The notes beneath the pieces are model-generated. The model worked only from the letters and a program-made list of their open reading frames with translations. It had not been told where the DNA came from and did no database searches. Both the position numbers and the translations under genes were made by a program. From Ornithinibacillus salinisoli (GTDB taxonomy: Bacteria; Bacillota; Bacilli; Bacillales; Amphibacillaceae), in the NCBI RefSeq assembly GCF_042682545.1, contig NZ_JBHUHQ010000015.1: a stretch of DNA of 64,000 bases. One strand, 5' to 3'. Positions 33,246-42,412 of the stretch are shown piece by piece; position 1 is the first letter of the stretch; each line of letters starts with the position of its first letter.

Positions 33246-33686
33246 ATGAAAGTAATTATTTCTGGAGATCATGCCGGAATGACAATCCGTAATGAAGTGA
33301 AGAATTTATTAGATGAAATGGGTATTACTTATGAAGATAGCGGTTGTAGCTGTGAGACTTCTGTTGATTACCCAGACTATGCACTTCCTGCAGCACAGCG
33401 TGTGGCAAGTGGTGAATTTGACCGTGGCATACTTATATGTGGAACAGGAATTGGAATGTCAATCACAGCAAATAAAGTTAAAGGCATTCGCTGTGCATTA
33501 ACACATGATGTGTATAGTGCGAAATTAACACGTCAGCATAATGATTCCAATATGATTGCAATGGGTGAACGAGTAATAGGGCCAGGTTTGGCACGTGAAA
33601 TTGCTAAAGTATGGTTGGAAACAGATTTTGACGGAGGTCGCCATGCGAATCGCATTGGCAAAATCGCAGAATACGAAGGTCAGTAA
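33246..33686 (+). CDS. rpiB: ribose-5-phosphate isomerase B (RpiB/YwlF)
   Basis: 146 residues, RpiB/LacAB fold: ISGDHAGM at the N-terminus, the active-site Cys in ILICGTGIGMSI, and the HNDSNMIAMGERV loop. It interconverts ribose-5-phosphate and ribulose-5-phosphate. AAGGGAG precedes the ATG. Conserved position before ywlG and glyA. Confidence 0.93.
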   Translation: MKVIISGDHAGMTIRNEVKNLLDEMGITYEDSGCSCETSVDYPDYALPAAQRVASGEFDRGILICGTGIGMSITANKVKGIRCALTHDVYSAKLTRQHNDSNMIAMGERVIGPGLAREIAKVWLETDFDGGRHANRIGKIAEYEGQ

Positions 33687-33713
33687 TGCTATGAGAATTA
33701 GTAGGTGATATCG

Positions 33714-34289
33714 ATGGAAAATATTCAGGATCACATACAAGAAGATTTAGATGCAATCATCTCTGAATGGTTGCAGTCTTCCTACCTACATGAGGATGAC
33801 CTTTTTGTTGTTGGCTGTTCTACGAGTGAAGTTGCTGGAGAAAAAATAGGAACAGCAGGAAGTGAAAATATCGCAGCACATATTTTCACGGCAATGAAAA
33901 AACTAGCGAAAGATACGGGAATTCATCTTGTTTTTCAGTGCTGTGAACATCTTAATCGAGCATTAGTCATGGAACGGAAAGTGATGAGAAGCTTTCAGCT
34001 CGACGAAGTATCTGTAATTCCTGTTCCTGCTGCTGGTGGCTCAATGGCTTCCTATGCCTATAAAAATTTACATGACCCAGTAGTCGTAGAAGCAGTGGAT
34101 GCTCATGCTGGAATTGATATCGGTGAAACCATGATTGGCATGCATCTAAAACAAGTAGCTATTCCGTTGCGCATGAATCATCGTTATATCGGGAATGCCC
34201 GTGTTAATGCAGCTAGAACAAGACCAAAACTGATCGGCGGAAGTCGCGCAGTGTACGAGCTTACGAAAGATAACAAATCGTGTACTTAA
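33714..34289 (+). CDS. ywlG: YwlG, conserved protein of unknown function (DUF436)
   Basis: 191 residues from ATG 33714 behind GTAGGTGAT. FVVGCSTSEVAGEKIGTAGS, FQCCEHLNRALVME and RPKLIGGSRAVY are typical of the YwlG/TIGR01440 family. Function is not established. It forms the conserved rpiB-ywlG-glyA run, which hints at a link to one-carbon or pentose metabolism without proving it. Confidence 0.9.
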   Translation: MENIQDHIQEDLDAIISEWLQSSYLHEDDLFVVGCSTSEVAGEKIGTAGSENIAAHIFTAMKKLAKDTGIHLVFQCCEHLNRALVMERKVMRSFQLDEVSVIPVPAAGGSMASYAYKNLHDPVVVEAVDAHAGIDIGETMIGMHLKQVAIPLRMNHRYIGNARVNAARTRPKLIGGSRAVYELTKDNKSCT

Positions 34290-34316
34290 TAAATTTTGAT
34301 CAAGGGGGTTTTACGA

Positions 34317-35552
34317 ATGGATCACGTAAAACAAGCAGATATGGAACTATACGAAGCAATACAAGCAGAGAAAAAACGCCAGCAAGAGAAAATTGAGTTG
34401 ATTGCCTCCGAAAACTTTGTTTCTGAAGCGGTAATGGAAGCAATGGGCTCCGTGCTTACAAACAAATATGCAGAGGGATATCCAGATAAACGTTATTATG
34501 GCGGTTGTGAGCATGTTGATGTTGTGGAAAATTTAGCTCGTGATCGTGCGAAAAAACTATTCGGTGCTGATCATGCCAACGTTCAGCCACATTCAGGTGC
34601 ACAAGCTAATATGGCAGTTTATTTTACGGTATTAGAACCTGGTGATACGGTCTTAGGGATGAACTTAAACCATGGAGGACATTTGACACATGGTAGCCCC
34701 GTTAATTTCAGTGGGACGCTTTATAAATTTGTTGATTATGGTGTAGATCAAGAAACAGAGCAACTTAATTATGATGCTATTTTTGAAAAAGCAAAAGAAG
34801 TAAAACCAAAACTCATTGTAGCTGGAGCTAGTGCTTATTCTCGTACTATCGACTTTGAGAGATTTCGTGAAATCGCGGATGAAGTTGGCGCATATTTAAT
34901 GGTAGATATGGCCCATATCGCAGGACTTGTAGCATCGGGTCTGCATCCAAACCCAATTCCATATGCTGATTTTGTGACGACAACAACACATAAAACACTA
35001 CGCGGACCACGTGGTGGTATGATTTTATGTAAAGAGGAATTTGCGAAAAAAATTGATAAGTCAGTTTTCCCTGGTATGCAAGGTGGACCTTTAATGCACA
35101 TTATTGCAGCCAAAGCAACGGCTTTCAAGGAAGCATTATCTGATGACTTTAATGTATATTCACAGCAAGTTATTACCAATGCAAAAGTGTTGGGAGAAGC
35201 TTTAGTAACAGAAGGAATCCGCGTTGTTTCAGGTGGAACGGACAACCATCTATTACTGTTAGATGTGACTCCACTAGATCTTACAGGAAAAGTAGCGGAA
35301 AAAGTATTAGATGATATCGGCATTACAACGAATAAGAATACGATACCTTTTGACACAGAAAGCCCATTTGTAACGAGTGGCATACGTATTGGAACAGCAG
35401 CAGTAACAACTAGAGGATTTAAAGAAGATGAAATGAAAGAAATTGCTGCAATTATCTCACTAACACTTAAAAATCATGAGGACGAAAAAGTACTAGCAGA
35501 AGCGGAAGAGCGAGTACTAGCATTAACTAGTAAGTCTCCGCTATATGCCTAA
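34317..35552 (+). CDS. glyA: serine hydroxymethyltransferase
   Basis: 411 residues from ATG 34317 (CAAGGGGG upstream). The PLP-binding Lys lies in TTTTHKTLRGPRGG; ELIASENFVS and NKYAEGYPDKRYYGG at the N-terminus are diagnostic. It converts serine and tetrahydrofolate to glycine and methylene-tetrahydrofolate. The gene closes the ywl run and has its own terminator. Confidence 0.97.
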   Translation: MDHVKQADMELYEAIQAEKKRQQEKIELIASENFVSEAVMEAMGSVLTNKYAEGYPDKRYYGGCEHVDVVENLARDRAKKLFGADHANVQPHSGAQANMAVYFTVLEPGDTVLGMNLNHGGHLTHGSPVNFSGTLYKFVDYGVDQETEQLNYDAIFEKAKEVKPKLIVAGASAYSRTIDFERFREIADEVGAYLMVDMAHIAGLVASGLHPNPIPYADFVTTTTHKTLRGPRGGMILCKEEFAKKIDKSVFPGMQGGPLMHIIAAKATAFKEALSDDFNVYSQQVITNAKVLGEALVTEGIRVVSGGTDNHLLLLDVTPLDLTGKVAEKVLDDIGITTNKNTIPFDTESPFVTSGIRIGTAAVTTRGFKEDEMKEIAAIISLTLKNHEDEKVLAEAEERVLALTSKSPLYA

Positions 35553-35561
35553 ATGATTGTT

Positions 35562-35588
35562 GGATGCTCCAGGTGGAGTGTCCTTTTT
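35562..35588 (+). terminator. terminator of glyA
   Basis: GGATGCTCC (35562-35570) pairs with GGAGTGTCC (35575-35583), followed by TTTTTG. Confidence 0.85.
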
Positions 35589-35610
35589 GTTAGTTTGGAC
35601 TTAGGTGAGC

Positions 35611-35697
35611 AGGCATCTGGTAGAAGAGAGGCGGCATCGGACGCACGAGCGAGAACATCGGACACAAGAGCCTAAACATCAGACACAAACACACTAC
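35611..35697. repeat. 21-bp repeat array (CATCGGAC family) between glyA and upp
   Basis: CATCGG at 35635 and 35656 and CATCAG at 35677 are spaced exactly 21 bp, with a degenerate CATCTGG at 35614 in the same phase. Units read ACATCGGACNCNAGAGCNNAA. Confidence 0.82.
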
Positions 35698-35765
35698 AAT
35701 TCCTAACACAATAAACAAATTAGTTACATTTTAAAACACAATTCTTCAAAAAAACCTCCCTTTAC

Positions 35766-35794
35766 TTGAAAGCGTGTCATTTTTTAAGTACAAT
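35766..35794 (+). promoter_or_regulatory. sigma-A promoter of upp
   Basis: TTGAAA (35766-35771), 17 bp, TACAAT (35789-35794). Short leader of about 30 nt before the upp start. Confidence 0.82.
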
Positions 35795-35831
35795 TTTATA
35801 GATATAAATAAAAATTAAGGAGTGGTGAGCA

Positions 35832-36461
35832 ATGGGACATGTACACGTATTAGATCATCCGTTAATTCAGCATAAATTAACTCACATTCGAGATAAAAGT
35901 ACTGGTACGAAAGAATTTCGTGAGCTTGTAGATGAAGTTGCGATGTTAATGGCATTCGAAATTACTAGAAATCTTCCGTTACAAGAAACGACGATCGAGA
36001 CACCAGTCATGGAAGCAAAAGCTAAGGTACTTGCTGGAAAGAAAATCGGTTTGATTCCAATTCTTCGTGCAGGGCTAGGAATGGTTGATGGCGTACTGAA
36101 GTTAATTCCTGCTGCAAAAGTAGGGCATGTTGGACTATACCGTGACCCAGAAACATTAAAACCAGTAGAATATTACATAAAATTACCTTCTGACATCGAA
36201 GAGCGTGAATTGATTGTAATTGATCCAATGCTCGCTACAGGTGGATCTGCAAATGATGCGATCGCTTCCTTGAAAAAGCGCGGTGCGAAAAACATTCGTT
36301 TAATGTGTTTAATTGCTGCTCCTGAGGGTGTTGATGTAATTAAAAAAGAGCATCCAGACGTTGATATTTATTTAGGTGCATTAGATGAAAAGTTAGATGA
36401 TCATGCATATATTGTGCCAGGACTCGGTGATGCAGGCGATCGTTTATTTGGTACAAAGTAA
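35832..36461 (+). CDS. upp: uracil phosphoribosyltransferase
   Basis: 209 residues. The PRPP-binding loop LIVIDPMLATGGSANDAI and PILRAGLGM are diagnostic of Upp. It salvages uracil to UMP. AGGAGTGGTGAG precedes the ATG. Conserved position after glyA; in B. subtilis atpI follows, here mnaA and a protease gene intervene. Confidence 0.97.
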   Translation: MGHVHVLDHPLIQHKLTHIRDKSTGTKEFRELVDEVAMLMAFEITRNLPLQETTIETPVMEAKAKVLAGKKIGLIPILRAGLGMVDGVLKLIPAAKVGHVGLYRDPETLKPVEYYIKLPSDIEERELIVIDPMLATGGSANDAIASLKKRGAKNIRLMCLIAAPEGVDVIKKEHPDVDIYLGALDEKLDDHAYIVPGLGDAGDRLFGTK

Positions 36462-36505
36462 TTAAGATCGATTGATGGAAAAATAATGAGGTTGGAGTGT
36501 CCAAG

Positions 36506-37618
36506 ATGGTGAATCGTATTAAAGTAATGACTATTTTTGGGACAAGGCCGGAAGCGATTAAGATGGCTCCTCTTGTCCTAGAACTACAAAAACGTTCCGA
36601 TGTATTTGAATCTATTGTTACGGTTACAGCTCAACACCGTGAAATGCTCGATCAGGTACTAGAAATTTTTGATATCACTCCAAACTATGATCTTAACATC
36701 ATGAAACAGAAACAGACACTTGCTCAAATTATGACACGAGCATTAGAAGGTCTGGATGAAGTGATGAAAGAAACAAAACCAGATATTGTACTGGTACATG
36801 GTGATACAAGTACAACTTTCGCTGCATCACTTGCTGCATTTTATAATCAAATTGCAGTTGGACATGTGGAAGCAGGATTACGAACATGGAATAAATTTTC
36901 GCCATATCCAGAAGAAGTGAATCGTCAACTTACAGGGGTAATGGCAGATCTGCATTTTTCTCCAACTGAGAAATCAAAGCAGAATCTACTGGATGAAAAC
37001 AAACCAGCAGAATCGATTTATGTTACTGGAAATACTGCAATTGATGCACTGAAAACTACTGTTGATGAGTCATATTCAAACTCAATTCTAGATCAATTAG
37101 GGGAAAAACGCCTTGTACTTATGACTGCACACCGTCGCGAAAATCTTGGGAAGAATATGCAACAAATGTTTCGTGCCATCAAACGTCTAGTAGAAACGCA
37201 TGATGATATTCATGTCGTTTATCCTGTACACCTTAATCCTGTAGTACAACAAACGGCGAATGAAGTATTAGGAAATGATGACCGCATTCAATTAATTGAG
37301 CCATTAGATGTTGTTGACTTTCATAATTTTGCAAGTCGAGCACACCTGATCTTGACGGACTCTGGTGGGGTGCAAGAAGAAGCACCGTCACTTGGGGTAC
37401 CGGTTCTCGTCTTACGGGATACGACGGAACGGCCGGAAGGAATTGAAGCTGGGACATTAAAGTTAGCTGGTACGGATGAAGAGAAAATATTTGAGCTAGC
37501 AAATGAGTTATTATCTGATGATGATGCACATCGTAACATGGCTAAGGCTTCCAACCCATATGGAGATGGAGAAGCCTCGCGCCGAATTGCGGATGCAATT
37601 GTGGCGTATTTTAAATAA
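36506..37618 (+). CDS. mnaA: UDP-N-acetylglucosamine 2-epimerase (non-hydrolysing)
   Basis: 370 residues from ATG 36506, 8 nt behind GGAG. VMTIFGTRPEAIKMAPL, HVEAGLRTWN and LTDSGGVQEEAPSLG are hallmarks of the non-hydrolysing WecB/MnaA epimerases. It makes UDP-ManNAc for wall teichoic acid linkage units or other surface glycans. It is probably co-transcribed with upp from the promoter at 35766 and ends at a strong terminator. Confidence 0.95.
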   Translation: MVNRIKVMTIFGTRPEAIKMAPLVLELQKRSDVFESIVTVTAQHREMLDQVLEIFDITPNYDLNIMKQKQTLAQIMTRALEGLDEVMKETKPDIVLVHGDTSTTFAASLAAFYNQIAVGHVEAGLRTWNKFSPYPEEVNRQLTGVMADLHFSPTEKSKQNLLDENKPAESIYVTGNTAIDALKTTVDESYSNSILDQLGEKRLVLMTAHRRENLGKNMQQMFRAIKRLVETHDDIHVVYPVHLNPVVQQTANEVLGNDDRIQLIEPLDVVDFHNFASRAHLILTDSGGVQEEAPSLGVPVLVLRDTTERPEGIEAGTLKLAGTDEEKIFELANELLSDDDAHRNMAKASNPYGDGEASRRIADAIVAYFK

Positions 37619-37624
37619 AACTAT

Positions 37625-37663
37625 AAAAAGGGGAATTCGATCACATATCGGATTCCCCTTTTT
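37625..37663 (+). terminator. terminator of upp-mnaA
   Basis: AAAAAGGGGAAT (37625-37636) pairs with ATTCCCCTTTTT (37652-37663), symmetric enough to act on both strands. Confidence 0.9.
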
Positions 37664-37721
37664 ACGTATGTATGTTTCCTCCTAAAACTACACAACCTAA
37701 AGAAAAAGGAGGGTTACCCTA

Positions 37722-39911
37722 ATGCGCATTTTATCTTTTCTCATCCTATTTACTTTCACCGCAATTATCCCAACCGTTCAAGCACAAGAGCCTGACTACA
37801 AAGAGTCGATCATTATCGAAGTAGAGGGTGACCCTCATGAACATAAGAAGTACCTTGAAACCTATCATCCATATATCGAAGTTATTGCGACCTATGATAA
37901 ATTATTTAATGGCATCGCATTGCAAGCGCCACCTGAAAGGCTAATGAAGGTGGATGCATTAGATTTTGTAAAAGCTATTCATCCCGTTCGTGAATATGGA
38001 ATAACCAATGTTACCGAAGCAGACTATGAGAATGCAGCTAGTCAGCCCAATACCATGCTACCATCTGTATTAAATAATACTACGTATACAGGTAAGGGAG
38101 TAAAAGTGGGTGTTATTGATACAGGTATCGACTATAAGCATCCAGATTTACAGATAAATTATATGGGCGGGTATGATTTAGTAGATTTGGATGATGACCC
38201 AATGGAAACACTGGCAGCAGAAGGAATGCCAACACTTCATGGTTCACATGTTGCTGGAATAATAGCAGGGAACGGAATGTTTCAAGGTGTTGCACCAGAA
38301 GCAGAAATATATGCATATCGTGCCCTTGGGCCAGGGGGAGTTGGATCTTCTGTTCAAATCATTGCGGCAATGGAACAAGCAATAGAAGATGGTGTCGAAG
38401 TTATAAACTTATCACTTGGGAATACCGTTAATGGACCAGATTATCCAACAAGTATTGCTGTGAATAGGGCAACAGAGCACGGTGTTGCAGTGGTTATCGC
38501 TAACGGGAACAATGGGCCAGATAGATGGACAGTAGGCGCGCCTGCAACTGCCACAAATGCTTTATCGGTTGGGGCGACGGCTATTCCGCAAGAAGTACCA
38601 TATCTATATGATTCCTTAGAAGACAAGAAGATACAACTGATGCCTATGATGGGGTCATTACCATGGGATCTAGAGAAGGATTTTCAAATTGTGAAATTTA
38701 CCGATACCTCTCAACAAACAATTCAAGGAAAAATTGCACTTATCCCACGAGGAGAAATTCCATTTTATGATTTAGCAAAAAAGGCAGAACAACAAGGAGC
38801 AGTAGCTGTACTTATTTACAATAATGAAGATGGGAGTTTTCAAGGGTCGATTGCCGAGGGTGAGGATCCCATTGGAATTCCGGTAGTCTCTGTATCTAAG
38901 AAGGACGGCAAATGGTTAGAAAAATATGCTCAAAGTAGTTTTTCCTATATAGATACAAAGTTTGAACAAACAGAGCAAGGGATTGCTGCCTTTAGTTCAA
39001 GAGGACCGGTAACAGTAAACTGGGAAATTAAACCGGATGTATTGGCGCCAGGAACAAATATAATTAGCACAGTTCCAGGAGGATACCAAGCACTACAGGG
39101 CACAAGTATGGCAGCGCCGCATGTAACAGGTGCAATCGCATTAGTAAAAGAAGCACATCCGAATTGGACAAATAAACAGATTTTCGGTGCATTACGAACG
39201 ACAGCACTTAGAATGGAAAATGAGGAAGATGAGCCATATGAACCTATAGTCCAGGGAATGGGCAGTGTAGATCCGAAAAAAGCAATTGAAACATCCACGA
39301 TTATCCACAATCCTTTATTAGCCTTTGGAAAAATAGGTGGTTTTTATAATTCAAAAACAATTGATATTACGATGGAAAATACTGCAGACCAACAACAAAC
39401 CTATTACATTGATATTCCGAAAAAGCAGAAGGGACTGAGTTGGAAGTTACCTCAAGCGATTACCCTGGAAAAAGGGGAAAAGAAAACCATTCCTATTGAA
39501 TTGTCTATGACTGCATCACAATTAGAAGAAGGAATTCATCAAGGGTGGTTGGAGATACATGGACAGAATGAGGAATACCATTTACCATATCTGTTCATCA
39601 ATGAAACGGCAGATTATCCAAAAGCTGCAGGTTTTGACTTTCATTTGAAAACATTTTCGGATGAAGAATACTTTTATCAAATATATCTTACGGAGAAAAC
39701 AGAAAGTGTAAAGGTTGACCTATATAATCCGGATTCACTTCTCTACGAGCGAACGTTACTCCATTTAGAAGATGTTAATGTAGGAATGAATGAGGGATAC
39801 ATGAAAAAATCCGAAATAGGAGATCCTGGAAATTATAAAGCTCTTATTACGGTCCAATTGGAAAGTGGAAAATATGAAAGTTACGAAGTAGAGTTGTATA
39901 TCTCCCCTTAA
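37722..39911 (+). CDS. secreted subtilisin-family serine protease (Vpr-like)
   Basis: 729 residues. A signal peptide (residues 1-21, cleavage near VQA/Q) and a propeptide inhibitor region precede the catalytic domain with Asp in VGVIDTGIDYKHPDL, His in LHGSHVAGIIAG and Ser in QGTSMAAPHVTGA. A PA (protease-associated) domain is inserted between His and Ser (about residues 310-400), as in Vpr. A C-terminal Fn3-like region follows. It should degrade extracellular proteins. AAAGGAGGG precedes the ATG. It separates the upp-mnaA unit from the ATP synthase operon, where B. subtilis has nothing. Confidence 0.93.
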   Translation: MRILSFLILFTFTAIIPTVQAQEPDYKESIIIEVEGDPHEHKKYLETYHPYIEVIATYDKLFNGIALQAPPERLMKVDALDFVKAIHPVREYGITNVTEADYENAASQPNTMLPSVLNNTTYTGKGVKVGVIDTGIDYKHPDLQINYMGGYDLVDLDDDPMETLAAEGMPTLHGSHVAGIIAGNGMFQGVAPEAEIYAYRALGPGGVGSSVQIIAAMEQAIEDGVEVINLSLGNTVNGPDYPTSIAVNRATEHGVAVVIANGNNGPDRWTVGAPATATNALSVGATAIPQEVPYLYDSLEDKKIQLMPMMGSLPWDLEKDFQIVKFTDTSQQTIQGKIALIPRGEIPFYDLAKKAEQQGAVAVLIYNNEDGSFQGSIAEGEDPIGIPVVSVSKKDGKWLEKYAQSSFSYIDTKFEQTEQGIAAFSSRGPVTVNWEIKPDVLAPGTNIISTVPGGYQALQGTSMAAPHVTGAIALVKEAHPNWTNKQIFGALRTTALRMENEEDEPYEPIVQGMGSVDPKKAIETSTIIHNPLLAFGKIGGFYNSKTIDITMENTADQQQTYYIDIPKKQKGLSWKLPQAITLEKGEKKTIPIELSMTASQLEEGIHQGWLEIHGQNEEYHLPYLFINETADYPKAAGFDFHLKTFSDEEYFYQIYLTEKTESVKVDLYNPDSLLYERTLLHLEDVNVGMNEGYMKKSEIGDPGNYKALITVQLESGKYESYEVELYISP

Positions 39912-39928
39912 AGGGAGGTATACAACTC
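39891..39928 (+). terminator. long hairpin overlapping the protease stop codon
   Basis: GAGTTGTATA-T-CTCCC (39891 onward) pairs with GGGAGG-TATACAACTC (to 39928). The stem includes the last codons of the protease gene. It is followed by TGTTCAC, so terminator strength is doubtful. Confidence 0.6.
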
Positions 39929-40079
39929 TGTTCACAGAAAGTTCATAAACGCTAGTTTGTCTTTACGATATAATATAGAAAAGAAGCCTATTCTAGTAGG
40001 TTTCCCGACAAGAATTTTTTCTTTCTTAGAATAGAAAAAATTGGGTTACAAAATCTCTGTAAAATAACCCATATACCAA
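39929..40079. repeat. AT-rich inverted repeats upstream of the atp promoter
   Basis: AATTTTTTCT (40013-40022) and AGAAAAAATT (40033-40042) form a perfect 10-bp inverted repeat, directly followed by GGGTTA (40043-40048) with TAACCC (40065-40070). A TATAAT occurs at 39969 without a -35. No gene is visible in the 431-nt gap. Confidence 0.65.
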
Positions 40080-40108
40080 TTGACAACAACATGAGCCTAT
40101 TGTACACT
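40080..40108 (+). promoter_or_regulatory. promoter of the ATP synthase operon
   Basis: Consensus TTGACA (40080-40085), 17 bp, TACACT (40103-40108). The small palindrome ACACTT-GCT-AAGTGT (40104-40118) overlaps the -10 and start. A leader of about 220 nt follows with a CACAA...TTGTG hairpin near 40175-40200 and no ORF. Confidence 0.75.
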
Positions 40109-40342
40109 TGCTAAGTGTGGAATGATAGGGGTTTCATATAGAAAGTAAATAGCGAACCTTATGTTATTATTTTCCCACAATCATTCTACAAAAGTTGTGA
40201 TTTTCCTCACTCTTACATCTATTCTTACATAGATATCAAATTAGTTGTGTGGAGATAAATCTAGTCTCTACATAAGCCAACCCACCTTCAAAATTTAAGG
40301 CAATTGATTGGTTAAAGGGATATTTACAGGAGAAGATAATAC

Positions 40343-40717
40343 ATGAAGCAATATGAAAATATGATTACTAGACAACGTAAGTGGATGTTATTTCTTCTCG
40401 CAATTTTGGTGCTCGGGGCAGGCTTCACCCCATATGTACGTATTTTCCTCGGTCTTCTGCTAGGAAGTGTCGTCAGCTTTTACAATCTATATTTATTACA
40501 AAAAAAGACGAGCGACTTTGCAGATGCTGTAGCTAAAAACCAATCCGCAAAAGGGTTAGGCTCTATATCGAGACTTGCCGCAGCTGCATTAGCAGTCATC
40601 ATTGCACTTCGTTACGAAGAATATTTTGATATGATTGCTCTCATTATTGGATTAATGACTTCCTATCTAGTCATTATGATAGATTTTCTTTTATTCAAAA
40701 ATAAGGATAGTGCTTGA
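40343..40717 (+). CDS. atpI: ATP synthase accessory protein AtpI
   Basis: 124 residues with four predicted membrane helices and no catalytic motif. The position as first gene of the ATP synthase operon defines it. AtpI assists c-ring assembly or Mg2+ handling in bacilli. ACAGGAGAAG precedes the ATG. It is less conserved than the structural subunits, so identification rests on context and topology. Confidence 0.88.
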   Translation: MKQYENMITRQRKWMLFLLAILVLGAGFTPYVRIFLGLLLGSVVSFYNLYLLQKKTSDFADAVAKNQSAKGLGSISRLAAAALAVIIALRYEEYFDMIALIIGLMTSYLVIMIDFLLFKNKDSA

Positions 40718-40733
40718 AAGAGGGGTGAATTAG

Positions 40734-41462
40734 GTGGATCATGGAGCACCGATAGTACATGACGTCTTTGGTATAAGTTGGCTTGATTTTAATTTGTCAA
40801 ATGTATTGATGATGTTCATTACTTCATTAATTGTTTTCATTCTTTGTGTATTAGGTGCTAGAAAGTTACAAATGAAACCAACTGGTGCGCAGAATGTAAT
40901 GGAATGGGTCCTAGACTTTGTTAAAGGGATCGTAAATGACACAATGGACTGGAAAACTGGAAAGCTTTTCTTACCACTGGCACTAACAATATTTTCATAC
41001 ATTTTAGTTGGAAATATGTTAGGGGTTATTACAAATGGAACGGTAGGAGAGCATCATGAAGTATGGTGGAAATCACCAACAGCAGATCCGGGTATTACGC
41101 TTACTCTAGCAGCAATGGTTATTGTGTTATCACACTTCTACGGAATTAAGTTGCGTGGCGGAAAAGAATATGTAAAAGACTACTTCCGACCAATGTGGCC
41201 ACTATTTCCTATCAAAATAGTTGAGGAATTTTCGAATACTTTGACACTTGGTTTACGTCTATTCGGTAACTTATATGCCGGAGAGGTATTATTAGCATTA
41301 TTGGTAAGTTTAACAACATCAGGAGTAGTTGGCTTCCTAGGTGGGGCAATCCCATTCTTAGCATGGCAAGGCTTCAGTATATTTATTGGAGGAATCCAAG
41401 CATTTATCTTCACAATGCTGGCGATGGTTTACATGTCGCATAAAGTAAGTGAGGACCATTAA
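40734..41462 (+). CDS. atpB: ATP synthase F0 subunit a
   Basis: 242 residues from GTG 40734 behind GAGGGGTG. The essential Arg lies in TLGLRLFGNLYAGE, and the final helix carries GGIQAFIFTMLAMVYM. It forms the proton half-channels facing the c-ring. Five or six membrane helices, usual length for Bacillus. Confidence 0.96.
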   Translation: MDHGAPIVHDVFGISWLDFNLSNVLMMFITSLIVFILCVLGARKLQMKPTGAQNVMEWVLDFVKGIVNDTMDWKTGKLFLPLALTIFSYILVGNMLGVITNGTVGEHHEVWWKSPTADPGITLTLAAMVIVLSHFYGIKLRGGKEYVKDYFRPMWPLFPIKIVEEFSNTLTLGLRLFGNLYAGEVLLALLVSLTTSGVVGFLGGAIPFLAWQGFSIFIGGIQAFIFTMLAMVYMSHKVSEDH

Positions 41463-41552
41463 TCAATTAATTAACCAGTTTTAATAGGAAGACCTGTTGA
41501 AACGGGAAATTATTAAAAAATTATACAATTATTATTAAGGAGGAATTATATT

Positions 41553-41759
41553 ATGTCAGCATTAGCAGCAGCATTAGCAGTAGGTTTAGGAGCACTTGGT
41601 GCAGGTATTGGTAACGGATTAATCGTTAGTCGTACAGTTGAGGGAATTGCTCGTCAACCAGAATTAAAAGGTCAACTGCAAACAACAATGTTCATTGGTG
41701 TAGGTTTAGTTGAAGCGATGCCTATCATCGCAGTAGTTATCGCATTAATGGTAATGTAA
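41553..41759 (+). CDS. atpE: ATP synthase F0 subunit c
   Basis: 68 residues, two helices. The first helix has a Gly-rich GLGALGAGIGNG packing motif and the ion-binding Glu54 lies in GVGLVEAMPII. The alkaliphile-specific AxAxAxA and PxxExxP signatures are absent, and no Na+-coordination set is visible, so a proton-driven, non-alkaliphile ring is likely. AAGGAGG precedes the ATG. Confidence 0.96.
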   Translation: MSALAAALAVGLGALGAGIGNGLIVSRTVEGIARQPELKGQLQTTMFIGVGLVEAMPIIAVVIALMVM

Positions 41760-41784
41760 TTATTCTAAAAGAACAAAAATAAGA

Positions 41785-41823
41785 ATGGCGAAGATTATCT
41801 TCCTTTAGAACCTTCGCCGTTGT
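41785..41823 (+). terminator. intercistronic hairpin between atpE and atpF
   Basis: GGCGAAG (41787-41793) pairs with CTTCGCC (41812-41818), followed by GTTGTTT. It is probably a partial attenuator or 3'-protecting structure that keeps atpE mRNA in excess, matching the c-ring stoichiometry (inference). Confidence 0.6.
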
Positions 41824-41887
41824 TTATACTTGTAATTATTAAATGATAGAGTAATGTTCACGATTCTGGGTGAAAGGAGTGAATTTT

Positions 41888-42412
41888 GTGCAAGCATTCA
41901 CTGAAACTTCATATATATATGGGCTTGGTGGTCTTAACGTAGGGGACATGTTAATGCAATTGTTTTTCTTCATCGTACTACTCTTTTTAGTGGGTAAATT
42001 TGCATGGGGTCCAGTAATGAACATGATGCAAAAACGTGAAGAATACGTTGCAAATGAAATTGAGTCTGCAGAAAAAAGCCGAGCTGAAGCTGAGAAATCA
42101 GCAAAGGATGCAGCAGAGCAATTAAAACAAACGAAACAAGAAGCACAAAAGATCATTGAAGACGCTAAAAACGCTGGTGTCAAGCAAGAAAAAGACATCG
42201 TTGAATCTGCACGTCTTGAGGCGAACCGTATTAAAGAATCGGCTCAAGCTGAAATTCAAAATGAAAAAGAGAAAGCATTACAAGCACTTCAAGATCAAGT
42301 TGCATCATTATCCGTTCTTATTGCTAGTAAAGTAATAGAAAAAGAAATTAGTGCACAAGATCAAGAGAAATTGATCAACGATTACATTAAAGAGGTAGGA
42401 GAAGAGCGATGA
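41888..42412 (+). CDS. atpF: ATP synthase F0 subunit b
   Basis: 174 residues from GTG 41888, 8 nt behind AAAGGAG; earlier in-frame GTGs lie in or before that site. One N-terminal membrane helix (about 22-38) and a long charged coiled coil form the peripheral stalk. Its stop overlaps the atpH start (ATGA), so the two are translationally coupled. Confidence 0.94.
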   Translation: MQAFTETSYIYGLGGLNVGDMLMQLFFFIVLLFLVGKFAWGPVMNMMQKREEYVANEIESAEKSRAEAEKSAKDAAEQLKQTKQEAQKIIEDAKNAGVKQEKDIVESARLEANRIKESAQAEIQNEKEKALQALQDQVASLSVLIASKVIEKEISAQDQEKLINDYIKEVGEER

